A stretch of 64,000 bases of DNA from Euphorbia lathyris (Eukaryota > Streptophyta > Magnoliopsida > Malpighiales > Euphorbiaceae). The stretch is from NCBI RefSeq assembly GCF_963576675.1, contig NC_088915.1:67001-131000 (forward strand), given 5' to 3'. A program made the position numbers and the translations under genes. Shown one piece after another: positions 22,350 to 34,241 of this stretch; the stretch's first letter is position 1, and each line of letters begins with the position of its first letter. Under the pieces are notes generated by a model, which saw only the letters and a program-made list of their open reading frames with translations, was not told the DNA's origin and did not search any database.

Positions 22350-24665
22350 AATTTCATATTCATAATAGAAGATAATCTGTTGATTATTTCTTAAGCCTAA
22401 CACGGCATATATACAAATATACAAGAGTAATTTTAGGAGCTAATCTAGGAGACAAGAGTAATTTTAGGAGCTAATCTAGGAAACAAATCAACCTACTAAT
22501 CACAAATAACTCTACAACAATATTTCCTAAAACAGAATAATAACCATTCGGTTATTCTAACACTCCCCCTCAGTCGAAGCAGGAGAAGGACGAATGCATA
22601 GACTCTTTCGAAATTCCTCAAACACAACTTGGGGAAGGCCTTTGGTAAAGATGTCAGCTATTTGATAACGTGAAGGAACATGCAAAACACGTACCTCGCC
22701 CTTAGCAACCTTTTCACGAATAAAATGCATATCCATCTCAATGTGCTTAGTTCGCTGATGTTGAACAGAATTTCCCGACAGGTAAATCACACTAACGTTA
22801 TCACAATATACCAACGTGGCCTTTTGGTTAGGACAATGAAGCTCAAGTAAAAGATTACGTAGCCAACATGACTCAGAAACAACATTAGCAACCCCTCTAT
22901 ATTCGGCCTCGGCACTGGACCGGGAAAGAGTTGCTTGGCGTTTAGCAGACCAGGAGATAAGATTGTCCCCAAGAAATACGCAATAACCCGAGGTTGACCG
23001 TCTAGTGTCCGGACAACCGCCCCAATCAACGTCGGTATAGGCCAAAAGAGTGGATGTGGAGCTCGGAAAAAGATGAAGACCATGAGAAATAGAACCCTGA
23101 ACATACCAAATAATACGCTTGAGAGCATGCATATGGACCTCCCTCGGATCATGCATGAACAAACATACCTGCTGAACAGCATAAGTGATATCGGGTCGAG
23201 TAAAAGTCAGATACTGAAGAGCTCCGGCAAGACTCCGATATTGGGAAGGATCGGCATATGGTGGACTGTCAGTAGCAGAAAGCTTGGACTTAGTATCCAC
23301 AGGCGTGAAGGAAGGTTTACAAGATGACATTCCCGCACGCTCAATAATTTCTTTGGCATATTTCTTTTGAGATAAAAACAAACCACCGAAATAACGAGTA
23401 ACCGCAATACCAAGAAAATAGCTCAAGGGACCCAAATCCTTCATAGCAAATTCGGAGCTAAGAGTAGAAATAATGTGCTTACGAAGAGCATCAAAGGAAG
23501 CTGTGAGGATGATGTCATCGACATATAACAACATATAAGCAATATGTGACCCATGATGATAAATAAAGAGGGAGTGATCGGAAGTACTATGAATAAATCC
23601 AAGAGTACACACAAAATCTGCAAATCGCTTGTAGCAAGCACGAGGGGCTTGTTTGAGGCCATACAAGGATTTCTTCAACAGACATACATGATTCGACTTG
23701 TCAGGATCCCGATAACCAATCGGTGGATGCATATACACGGTTTCTTTCAATTCACCATGTAAGAAAGCATTTTTGACATCCAATTGATGGATATCCCAAT
23801 GCTTGGAGAGAGCCAAACTGAGAACAGTACGAATAGTTGCGGGTTTTACAACCGGACTAAACGTTTCACCACAATCAACGCCCACCTACTGAGTTTTCCC
23901 ATCACCTACAAGACGGGCTTTATGCCTCTCAAAAGAGCCATCAGAATGCTCTTTATGAGCAAAAAACCACAAAGAACGAATAACATTAACATCAGGTGGA
24001 CGAGGCACCAACACTCACATCTTATTTTTAATAAGAGCATTAAATTCATCATCCATAGCAGTTTTCCAATTCCGATCATGAAGAGCAGACACGGGGTTAC
24101 GAGGCAAATGAGACCTAGACACGACGGTATTTAGCTTAAATTGACTCTTGGGTTTAAAAATCCCACGTTGACTCCTAGTAACAGGACGGGAAGACATATT
24201 GGGAAGAGGAGGTAATGGTGGTGGAGTTGGGATCCGTGAGGGAAGTAGAGGTGGGCTGTTTGTATGATGGGAAGGAGAGGCCAAGATATCAGATGGGGTC
24301 AGATTTGGGCTTGGCAAGGATGGTTCCAATGGACCAGCGGCATGGGTCGGGTGAGAGAGGGCCGGATAAGAGTGGCTGCCCGCGGCTAATAGGAGGGCTG
24401 TTTTGGGCTTGGGTTGGGGTAGAAACCAGCGGGGTGTCAAGAGGAGGCCCATTAGTGAGATGAAATTGCACATAGGGTGTAAGTCCATGATCCAAAAAAT
24501 CATAACTAGACACAGTGGGTGGAGGAATAGTGGCGAAAGGAAATTGAGTTTCATAAAAGATCACATGACGACATACTATGATTTTCTTAGACTCCATATC
24601 ATAACATGTATACCCCCGGTGATGAGACGGATAGCCTAAAAAGACACAAGACGGATATTCTAACA
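22350..24665 (-). mobile_element. Copia-C: 5'-truncated Ty1/copia element (Ale-like)
   Basis: On the minus strand a pol region is followed by a polypurine tract GAGGGGGAG and an LTR starting TGTTAGAATAACC (at 22562 reading down). The LTR contains a 29-bp tandem duplication (around 22425-22482). The other LTR end is not certain. Gag, protease and most of integrase are missing beyond about 24665, with no upstream LTR, so the element is truncated. Lineage by RT style resembles Ale/Retrofit. Confidence 0.75.
22557..24665 (-). pseudogene. Copia-C pol fragment (integrase end, RT, RNase H)
   Basis: Reading down from 24665: the last part of integrase (CVFLGYPSHHRGY), a proline-rich linker, then RT with QLDVKNAFLHGEL, YGLKQAPRA and YVDDI, then RNase H with SAEAEYRGVA and the end motif DIFTKGLP. 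A TAG at 23886-23888 stops the frame just before GVDCGETFSPVV, and frameshifts lie in the linker region (24000-24600). The protein would reverse-transcribe element RNA; this copy is dead. Confidence 0.85.
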
Positions 24666-25309
24666 ATTCAAAGCTTTCAATCTCATTTCTTACTGTTTAA
24701 AGAATATCCATCACTCAAAATTCCAACTGTTACCTTATCCGATTTTTCCACCATTGTTCCAACAGCTTCAAAGCTTTTTTAACTTCATTCTCTTTTATTC
24801 AAACTTGTCTTTACAGCCATAGTTAATTTTCTCCAAGCCTTCCATTTTACTTAACATCAATTAATTTTCAGCTCACATACAATCATTCCAGTAATCACTT
24901 TGTCTAATTTATTTCACCATTGTTGTAGTATCTTCCAAACTTTTAAGCTCCACCCCTTTAGCCTAAAATCGTCCGAAACCATAAGGTTTAACTCCCACTT
25001 TGTGAAATCATTTTCGGCCATATTTTTTGAGTTTTCTCAAGTCTATTTTTCTCGATTTCCTAAAATTTTCTTGAAGGTATTGTTGCTTTTTTTCTCGTAT
25101 CTACTTACATTTATTATCGAAATTCACTTAATTTTCACATCATATTCACTCATTTCCCAGCTGAATTATACACCGATCATTATCCATAACCACGACACTA
25201 CTTCCAGCTTCAATACCTCAAAATTGTCATTTGTTTTGACTTCAAGCTTGTCATTTCAATTTTTATTTCGTTAACGCATTTGATTATTTCAATTTCCAAT
25301 TTTTTTAAG
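24666..25309. other. Pyrimidine-rich sequence of unknown origin
   Basis: About 640 bp, rich in T and C on the plus strand, with no recognised domain. It lies between truncated copia-C and the LINE and belongs to the interior of CACTA-B. It might be captured leader or intron sequence. Confidence 0.35.
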
Positions 25310-25326
25310 TTATTTATTATATTGGA

Positions 25327-28300
25327 ACTCCGCCTGTGAGGGTCACTTGGTGGCCTTTAGAGCCGGTCCCAAGCCCGGACAAAGGAGGAGTGTTGCGGTA
25401 TGTTTGTGGTGGCCAGCGTAAAACTTAGCCACATCTTATGACATGAACCATACTATAAATACCGTTGGGGCGTTCCCTACTCAGCGACGCGCTGCACTTC
25501 CTAGACCCGGGTGTAGTGATAAATGTGCAAGGGTTGCTAGGTCATCGCCCCGAAGCGGTGCGCCACCCCAAGACCCGGGGGTGGTGTCAAATATGCAAGG
25601 GTTGCGGGTAAATAAGCTAGTCCACGATAATGGTAGGGTTAGGGGTAAGGGTAGTAGGTTACGCTTTGGGACATGGAACATAGGTTCTTTGACAGGAAGA
25701 TTAGCTGAAATTGTAGATGTTATGAAAAGGAGGAGAATAAATATAATGTGCCTACAAGAAACCAAGTGGGTTGGAGCCAAGGCTAGAGAGATAGCTCCTT
25801 GGGGTTATAAGCTTTGGTACTCAGGAAAGGATAAAGGTAGAAATGGAGTAGGTATTCTTATTGATAGGGAGTATATTGATGATGTAGTAGCGGTGTCTAG
25901 GAAGAGCGATAAAATTATGAGTGTTAAGCTAGTGATAGGGGATGAGGTTGTGAATGTCATTAGTGCATATGCGCCACAAATAGGATTAGATGTCTCTATC
26001 AGACAAGCTTTTTGGGAGGACCTAGAGGAAGTGGTGCAACAGGTTCCTAGGGATGAAAAAATGGTATTGGGGGTGATCTCAATGGACACGTGGGTTCTAG
26101 GCGAGATGGGTTTGAGAGTGTTCATGGAGGGTATGGTTTTGGAGATAAGAATGAAGCAGGAAATGATATTTTGGAATTCACATCAGCCTATGACTTGAGT
26201 ATCATGAACACATTGACTTATCGGAGTGGCGGTAATGCGAGCCAAATTGACTTCTTCTTAGTAAGGAGTGCTTGGAGAAAGAGTTATATTGATTGTAAGG
26301 TGATCCCTGGTGAGAGTACGACAACCCAACATAGAGTAGTGGTGCTTGATTTTCGAAATAGGAAATGTATAAGAAAACAAACACCACAAGTAGAGACTAA
26401 GATTAAGTGGTGGAAATTGCAAGGGGAGAATCAACAAAAAAATTTGGATGAGATGACCAAAAAAGATGTTTGGACTTGTAATATGGATTTAGATATAGAT
26501 TCGATATGGACTAAGATGGAGCATAGTGTAAGGGAAGTAGCGAAGGAAGTTCTAGGGGAATCTAAAGGTAGTATGCCACCGGGTAAGGACACATCTTGGT
26601 GGACAAAAGAAGTACGACAAGCAGTAAAGAGTAAGCGAGAATCCTATAAAATATTGGGGAAATGTAGGAGTGACGAGAACTATGAAAAATACAAAGAGGC
26701 TAAAAGGGAAGTAAAGAAGGTCATATGAGATGCTAGAGCAAAGGTGAATTGGGATCTGTATACAAGATTGGATACGAAAGAAGGGGAAAGAGACATATAT
26801 AGAATTCCTCGCATGAGAGATAAGAAGACGCGAGATCTCGGAAAAGTTAAATGTGTGAAGGATGTGGACCAGAAAGTCCTAGTTGGAGATAAGGATATCA
26901 AGGAACGATGGAGGTCCTATTTTGATGACTTATTTAATGGAGATCGCAGACAAGACGTTGGAGATATAAGTATCCATCACGATATGATAAATCGTGAATG
27001 CCTTCGGAGAATTCAAAAGGGTGAAGTCAAAATGGCATTAAGTAAGATGAAGTTGAAGAAAGCAATAGGACCGGATGGCATCCCTATTGAGATTTGGAGA
27101 TGTTTGGGAGAAAGAGGAATCGAATGGTTGACGACGTTCTTCAACAAAATTTGGAGAAACAATAAGATGCCATCAGAATGGAGGAAAAGTATCTTAATCC
27201 TTTTGTATAAGAACAAAGGTGATGTCCAAGATTGTGCCAACTATCGGGGAATCAAATTAATGAGTCACACTATGAAACTTTGGGAGCGAGTGATCGAACA
27301 AAGGCTAAGGAGGACGGTGAAGATCTCGGAAAACAATTTGGCTTTATGCTGGGAAGATCAACTATGGAAGCCATCCATCTAATGAGACAATTAATGGAGC
27401 ACTATCAAAGTAAGAAGAAAGACTTGCATATGGTTTTCATTGACTTGGAGAAAGCATATGATAAGGTACCAAGGGAAGTACTTTGGTGGGCCTTGATAAG
27501 GAAAGGCATTTCGCGGAAATATATTGACATCATAAAGGACATGTATGAGGGAGCATGCACGAGTGTACGTACTACTGTTGGGAAGACTGAAGAGTTCCCT
27601 ATTACGATTGGAGTGCATCAAGGTTCCGCACTAAGCCCATTTCTTTTTGCCATCGTTATGGATGAACTAACAAGTTCACTTCAAGATGGTATACCATGGT
27701 GCATGCTGTTTGCAGATGATATTGTGTTGGTTGATGAGACGAAAGAAGGAGTGGAGAGGAAGTTGGAACTATGGAGACAAACTCTAGAATCTAGAGGCTT
27801 TAAGTTGAGCCGAAGTAAGACAGAATATTTGGAGTGTAAGTTTAGCGGCCATAGGAGTAGGGAGGCAAGGACAATCACCCTAGATGGCAGAGTTGTTCAG
27901 GCCTCGGATTGCTTCCGGTATTTAGGATCTATTATCCAAACTGATGGAGAAGTAGATGGAGATGTTGCTCATAGGATTAAACCTGGTTGATCGAAGTGGA
28001 AGAGTGCTACGGGTTTCCTTTGTGACCCCGGCATGCCTAACAGATTGAAGGGAAAATTCTACCGGACGGCAATTAGACCAGCATTGTTATATGGTACGGA
28101 GTGTTGGGTAGTGAAACACTGCCACATCCATAAGATGTCGGTGGCGGAGATGCGTATGTTGAGATGGATGTGTGGTCATACGAGAAAGGATCGGGTGAGT
28201 AATGAAATAATTAGGACAAAAGTAGGGGTCACATCTATTGAGAATAAAATGAGAGAAAACCAACTAAGGTGGTTTGGCCATGTGAGACGTAGAGCGCTTG

Positions 28301-28562
28301 ATGCGCCGGTTAGGAGAACCGAAGAGTGGCAAAGGGATGTAGTGGTGAGGGGTAGGGGAAGACCTAAGCAAACTTGGAGGAGGGTGATCGAGAGTGATAT
28401 GAGTTTACTGGGAATTGAGGAAAATATGGTAGTGGATAGGACAGAGTGCAGGGAGCGAATTTGTGTCGCTGACACGACTTGATTTCACGATTTTATATGA
28501 TGGTTAATGTTAGCCGACCCCGAATCATTTCGGAACTAAGGCTTTGTTGTTGTTGTTGTTGT
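25327..28562 (+). mobile_element. RTE-type LINE, full structure with 17-bp target duplication
   Basis: A 17-bp direct repeat (TTATTTATTATATTGGA) lies at 25310-25326 and 28563-28579. The element has a GC-rich 5' leader, an endonuclease-RT ORF, and ends in a short (TTG)n run rather than poly(A), as RTE elements do. It is 3,236 bp long and seems not 5'-truncated, because the leader and the endonuclease are both present. Confidence 0.9.
25443..28482 (+). pseudogene. RTE LINE endonuclease-reverse transcriptase, broken
   Basis: Domains in order: AP-type endonuclease (FGTWNIGSLTGR at about 25660; CLQETKW at about 25750), then RT ([43 protein letters not shown] at about 27710), then a C-terminal region with RPALLYGTECW and MLRWMCGHTRKD. 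The endonuclease nicks target DNA and the RT copies the RNA at the nick. Lesions: a frameshift near 26085 in the endonuclease, an in-frame TGA at 26726-26728, a shift near 27340, and TGA at 27988-27990 in place of an expected Trp. It is inactive. Confidence 0.9.
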
Positions 28563-28885
28563 TTATTTATTATATTGGACCCAATTCCTCTATGGAATTG
28601 ACGTAAGTTCAATTGTAATTTCCTGTTTCTTTTCCAATTCAACAATTGTAATCAAATAATTTTTAAAATGAATAAAAAGGAAAAAGTTACCAACTCCACA
28701 CCTCGAAAACAGAACAAGACTTTTTAAGCATGTCTTCTGGTTGAACCACAAAAAGAACAGATCATTCATCACTCAGGAGGTTATTTTAATATTATTAGAT
28801 TGTTTTATTTTCTTCTTAACTCGGAAATTTGAGAGATTGATTTGTTTTCTTTCTTAACAGTTTTGATCATCTACTTTTGTAAAAA

Positions 28886-29456
28886 TATGGCTACATGGAC
28901 TCAGAAGCATATGGACGGATCAGAATTGTTAACTTGTTTGAATTCGGCTGTAAAAAATGCGGGGAATTTAGTATGGAGAAATGATGAATTGAAGAAGGAA
29001 ATTGAGATTGAAATGTCGAAGAGATAAAGGTTGGAGAAGGAGAACCGGGAGTTGAAAGAGATGGCTTCTCGCTTAAGGGAAGAGCAAGATGGACTGTGTA
29101 ACATATTGAAAGAAAAAGAAGATGATCAAAATGAAATTATTGAACTTAAAAGGAAAATTTGTGGGCTAGAATGTGACAAGTTGAAAGCTAAGACTGATGT
29201 TGATCTATCTCAAAAGAGAATCAAGGAATTAGAAGGGAGGATATTGATCATGAATGTAGAAAAATATGCATCTATGAATGTGAATCTAACAATTTCAGGT
29301 TTTTCAGACTGCTTGAATGTCATCTTCCATTTAATTTACTGATCTTTAATCTGTTAAGTATGTTTGATTCATTACAGGGAAAAGAAAAGCAACTGTTGTA
29401 GAAACTGAAGAAAATACAAATCCAAGTGATGAATTGATTACTTTTGTAGGGGAAGG
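28886..29456 (+). pseudogene. Unrecognised coiled-coil gene fragment
   Basis: An ATG at 28886 opens a frame with TWTQKHMDGSELLTCLN followed by a long charged coiled coil (ELKKEIEIEMSKR, then RLEKENRELKEMASRL). An in-frame TAA at about 29025 breaks it. A plausible intron runs from about 29299 to 29377, and a second exon encodes KRKATVVETEENTNPSDE before a donor-like GGTATG at 29456. I do not recognise the family. It sits inside CACTA-B and may be captured host sequence or part of a CACTA gene. Further exons could follow but none is clear. Confidence 0.4.
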
Positions 29457-30504
29457 TATGCCTTTTTTTAGTTTTACACTTAACGTTTATAGTCATGAGC
29501 AATTTTATACATTAGAATTAATATTGAAATTGCTCTTGAATATTAATGTTGGGAGTATTTTTAAATTTTATTCCTTTTAATTTTCATTCTAGTCCTATAT
29601 CAACATTTTGGACCGAAGAACTGATTGATGTAATGTTCTTTAACTCAGGTACCAATAGTTCATGATTATGTTCTGGAGTGAACTTTATGATTTTATGTTA
29701 CTGACTTGTTTAATTGAATAAATATAGTAGAGAATGGGCAGTTTCAGTTGTCAAATGCCAATTGCTTAAGCTTATATGTGTATATGATTAATCTAGATAC
29801 AAAATGTTGTCATGTATATTTGGAACCAAAACAATTCACCAAATACAAAACAATTTTAAACTCAAGTCCTCCCACTGACACAACCAATTGAGGTACGCCC
29901 TGGTCTTAAATCATTTCACTTATAGATTCACTGACAGTATGAGTTGCTACCTCTCTTCACTTCTAAATCATATGTATATGCCTTACATAATATCGTATGA
30001 TGTAATTGCTGTAATTTTGATCGTATATCATGTCTATGTATAAAATAGGAAGAGTAATTGCTTAATTAATTAATTACTATGTTTATTCTATATCACTTGA
30101 TAGCTTGGTGTGTCTCCCTCTCTCTTTTATAGCATCATTTTGTGTAAGAACTATGATACATTGGCAACCTATATTTTTGTTTGCTTCTACAACATTTCTT
30201 TAATTCATGTTCATTCCTTGTGACAGTTTTGGTATAGTTTGTGATTGTTTGGATTTTGTTCGGAACGAATATCGCTAGAGAGTATATTGTGTTGCTAGCA
30301 CCAGGTGAGTTTCATTTCACATTCATTTTTGAAATACTAAAAATGCCTGGAGTTTGTGATGGACTTTTTTTTATCTAGGTATCAATTTACAGAGGAAGGA
30401 CATAAACGTGCACACTACCGTTTCAGCCAAGCTAAGAGATTCCTTCCCCAATGTTAGAAAGTGGTATGGCTTTAGTCTTGTGTTCTTTGTCTAATTTGTT
30501 ATTT
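29457..30504. other. Non-coding DNA in CACTA-B
   Basis: About 1 kb of AT-rich DNA with scattered splice-like sites. A short open segment near 30380-30470 was considered as an exon but matches nothing I recognise. Confidence 0.35.
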
Positions 30505-31259
30505 TTTTTATAAGAATAGGGACGATACAGAGACTATCACTAAACATCCCAACTAGGTCGGCACCCTAGATCAAGCTCTGTAAAACCTGAAGAATAAAAT
30601 AAATGAAAGAATAAGGTTCATACAAGAGAGGAGAGAAAAGAGTAAAAAAGGACAGCTATGCAAGCCTATAGTGGCAAATATTACACAAATCATCACGGAT
30701 CAGTTCTTGACAAAATCGAGGTGCGGAGGGCCACCAGCTGATGCCTGATGAGGAGACGCCAAAACGGGTAAGCGCATCGGCCACCCGGTTTCCTTCCCTA
30801 TAGATATGAGATATAGTGATTGTCATTTGCGTGCATTGTTCAAGACATCTCAACCATGTCTGACGGATAGTCCAACGAATTGTCTGCGTGTGGGTTCTAA
30901 CGAGATTGACAACGAACAGTGAGTCTGATTCTATCCAGAGATGGTGCCAGTTTTTCTCCCATGCCATATCAATTGCAAAAATCACTGCTCGAAGCTCAGA
31001 CATATACGCAAAGGTTTCCAGGATTGCAAAGGCAAAACTACCTCTTGCAAAGCCGCGACACGTGCGGAAAATGCCACGAGCACCAGCAGCGACTGGAGCC
31101 CCAAGGGTGGAACCATCCACATTGACCTTCAACCATCCCTGAGGTGGACAGATCTAGTGGACCTGAATGATATTTGCCGCAGGTGGGGGTCTCGGTCTGA
31201 TATGGAGATTGTCAAGGATTACACGATCGTTGACAGTAGAGCAGCAGCCATTGGCTTTC
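30505..31259 (-). pseudogene. L1 LINE, 3' part: RNase H domain
   Basis: On the minus strand 31132-30656 encodes a plant L1-type RNase H (RVT_3) with motifs KVNVDGST, ELRAVIFAIDMAW, IESDS and REGNRVADAL; the acidic residues D, E, D and D of the fold are visible. A run of eight T residues at about 30511-30518 on the plus strand would be the poly(A) tail. This is the far end of the LINE whose RT and zf-RVT lie at 45262-47030; the Athila element inserted between them, with the duplication CTTTC at 31255-31259 and 45262-45266. Confidence 0.85.
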
Positions 31260-32820
31260 TGTTGAGCGATTTCCGTAAGTGCACGGTTTCGCTTGTAGTA
31301 ATAAAAATATCGATCCCACAGGGATACGTTTTTTAACGAAAAAACTTATTTTTTGAATTTGTTAATTTCGAACTAGTTAGATTTACTATTAAATGTAAAT
31401 GAAAAGTGAAAATTGGTTTAATTGAATTTAGGAAATTTGTTTAATTGAATTTGTGAACTTTGAGTATTTGAAAATGCTGGAATAAGATTTTATATTTAGA
31501 ATAAATCGATTGTTAGAAAGGTCTTCTGATTTTAAGGATGAATTTTACAAAACAGGAACATTTAGAACTTTTTAGAAAAACAAAAGAATTTATTCATTTG
31601 CATTAAGCAAAGAAAACAACTTAAACTTTGTATCAATTATGATGATGAAATAAATGACGGAACCTCTAATTAATTGGCTTTGAACGCGATAAAACCCTTT
31701 CGGGATAGATGCCCTTACTCAAATTAAAACTCTTTCGAGATGATAATTTGCCTAAGTGTTCAACAAAGTTTCCTTGTAATGATTTTGAATTCAAGTGCAT
31801 ATTAATGAAAACACCAGCCTCACTTATATTGGATTGGTTACCATAAGTGCTGCATAACGATTTGTCGAATAGAACGGACTTTATTAGATGAAATATAAAT
31901 TGATACAAGTTTACAGAGAACAAGGAGCATCGAGTTCTTCGAGGGCGTGCAAGTGAAGGGCTTGATCGGTTCCGCTTCCTTGGGTTTCCTAAGAGGTTGT
32001 CAGGCTCAGGGGCGAACACTCTACTCAATCTTCTCGCTGTAACTTCGTAATAGGGATTCGGTCGGCCACTACCATGATGCAAACTAAAACTGGAACAATG
32101 TCTAAACGCTATTGAGTTGTAATTAAACTATAAACAATATGTGTACCTCATCTTGTTTTGTACAGAATCTAATTTCTAACTCTCGAAATGTGTTTACTTA
32201 GAACTTCGACATAAGTTCTACGCTCTGATTCTATATCTATATTATAACATTTCACTGCCACTTTTTCTCAACATCAACTCTTTATTTATAGATGTTGAAG
32301 GGTTGTGTTTGAAGTGATGTATCCGTTGGTTAAGAGTCGTGTCCGTTGTGAAAGGACGTCTTTATCCACTTGAACGAACGTGTTTCTTGGATTTTCAGCA
32401 TGTGTTAAATGCTCTTTGTAAATTTTCTGCACTTACCGAGGATGGTAATCCGCGGCCGTGAATGACGTAGCATTGAGTTGAGCTTCGGACGAAGGGGAGA
32501 AATAGCTATACCACGCGTGTCGCGGCCGCGGGTTGAGGATCCACTGTCGCGGCCCGGTGATTTTTCTCACTTCTTAGCTTTCATTCGTGTCTTCAACTTG
32601 GCGCTTTCGATTTACGTCGTCTTTGACTCCTTTTGTAGGGTTTTTCTTCTATTTTAGATCCTTTTTCGTTCCTATTTGGATTTTACCAAATATTTAGGTA
32701 CCTTGCAAGAAAGAAAGATATTCGAGAGTAAAAGTAATCTAAACAGATATAAATAACACGAATTTGTAATAAAAATGATGTAAATGTTAATGATATTTTA
32801 GGTATATTTTGGGCTTAACA
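31260..32820 (-). repeat. 3' LTR of the Athila-like element
   Basis: This is 1,561 bp with TG...CA ends. It contains a TATA box (CTATAAATA, minus strand) at 32281-32291 and, upstream in transcription sense, CGCGGCCGCG motifs at 32451-32556 and an ACCGAG motif at 32434-32440. A 138-codon open frame is present in both LTRs (31666-32082 and 44107-44523) but has no recognised domain. Confidence 0.95.
32281..32560 (-). promoter_or_regulatory. LTR promoter module (GC motifs, ACCGAG, TATA)
   Basis: In transcription direction: GC-rich sites (GTCGCGGCC near 32547, CGCGGCCGCG at 32521-32530, CGCGGCC at 32451-32457), an ACCGAG-type motif (32434-32440), then TATA (32281-32291) about 160-270 bp on. The same arrangement recurs before both 3' ORFs. 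Seen: the motifs. Inferred: promoter role. Confidence 0.55.
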
Positions 32821-33313
32821 AATCTCCACACTTAATCTTTTGCTAGTCCCGAGCAAAATTTCACTGAATTTATTCCTTAACTAATCTCTTTATGAAAATA
32901 AAACATATATCTTTGTGTTTACCTTTTAAATTAGTTAAGCCGAAAAGACTAACTTTGCATGGAAAATTTATACGCAAAATATCAAACTAACTTAGTATAA
33001 GTACGGTATATCATTCGTCTTGTATTTCAATGTTTAAATTGAAGTATTCGGGACGATGTAAGCACGCATGTTATTGAGTCTTTCATCTCAAGGCATTTCA
33101 AAGCACCAAATTTCCTTTCCCAAACTTGAATTATTATATATGAGTATTAAGTTTAATTTATTTGCTTAGTTACGCTCGTGATAAGGGTGGTCTCGATCGT
33201 AACTTTATATGCATTTGTTTTGTGTTCGCTTAAGAGGTACCGACCATGCCATGAGTGGACGCAATCGTTACTTTAAACTTTAAACACGCTTAACTTTTTC
33301 TTATTTAAACGTT

Positions 33314-33440
33314 CCTTTCATACCTCGATTGTGATAAGGGTGGTCGCAACCGTGGCCAAAAGTACGCTTTATTTATTAATTTCTTCCCTTTCATACCTCG
33401 ATTGTGATAAGGTTGGTCTCAATCGTGGCCAAAAGTTAAG
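33314..33440. repeat. Tandem repeat in the Athila 3' non-coding tract
   Basis: Two adjacent copies of a unit of about 73 bp share CATACCTCGATTGTGATAAG and GTGGCCAAAAGT. A weaker related segment (CGTGATAAGGGTGGTCTCGA) lies at about 33177. This tract between the last ORF and the 3' LTR is otherwise AT-rich and non-coding. Confidence 0.8.
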
Positions 33441-34241
33441 AATACGATTTATTGATTATAACTTGGGAAAAAGAAAATTAGCACATTCTTCCTATATTGA
33501 CTTAAAATTCAACATGTATTATGGCTATAGTTTCCTTAAAAACTTCAATTAGTGTTAATGTAAGACAAAATCAAAACCGAGCTAAAAATTGTTAGTTTAA
33601 TTTAATGCCTATAAACCTAATTGAAAATTAAAAATAAGATTTATTATATCATGAATTTCATAATATGAAATAGAGATTGAAAATAAAGAATTTTTACTTA
33701 AATACATTTACTCGAGACAATTTTTACTTAAAATCGTGTCGAAGATTTGTGAAAAATTTGAAAAATATTACCCGTATAGAAATATTTATTTCTATCGATA
33801 ATGATAACCTAAAAATAATCATAAAAATTTTAACTTATGATTAATTTATAAATGTAAAAATGATATTTCATAAAAAATTTTAATTTTTTCATTTGTTGCA
33901 ATATACTTAAAGTGTTGCAATATACGTTGCATTTTGTATTTTTGAAAACAAGTGTTGCATACATTCATTCATTCATTTGCATACATTCGTTCATTCATTC
34001 GTTTGTATAAAAATGAAATATGTATATATCTCATCCCACACTTAAATTGGACCATGTCCTCATTAATGCAAAAATGGAGATAAAACGTTAAAGATAAAAC
34101 AAACGGAAAGAAATGAAAGATATAGCAAAGAAAACAAGCATCATAAAATTAAATTAAAACTGAAATTGTACGAAACATAAGAAAATAAAAATGTACGAAA
34201 CTGAAATGAAAACAAGATAAGATAAAAATAAAAGATAAAAC

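Noticed and set aside
24900..25274. 124-codon plus-strand frame before the RTE LINE
   Set aside because: It is low-complexity Phe/Ser/Leu-rich translation of pyrimidine-rich DNA with no domain.
30380..30470. Possible exon with HKRAH-like motif downstream of the coiled-coil fragment
   Set aside because: The frame is short, has a stop, and no family could be named. Evidence is too weak to call.
31666..32082. 138-codon open frame present in both Athila LTRs (also 44107-44523)
   Set aside because: It has no recognised domain and its duplication is explained by LTR copying. Openness in both is expected in young LTRs. Not called as a gene.
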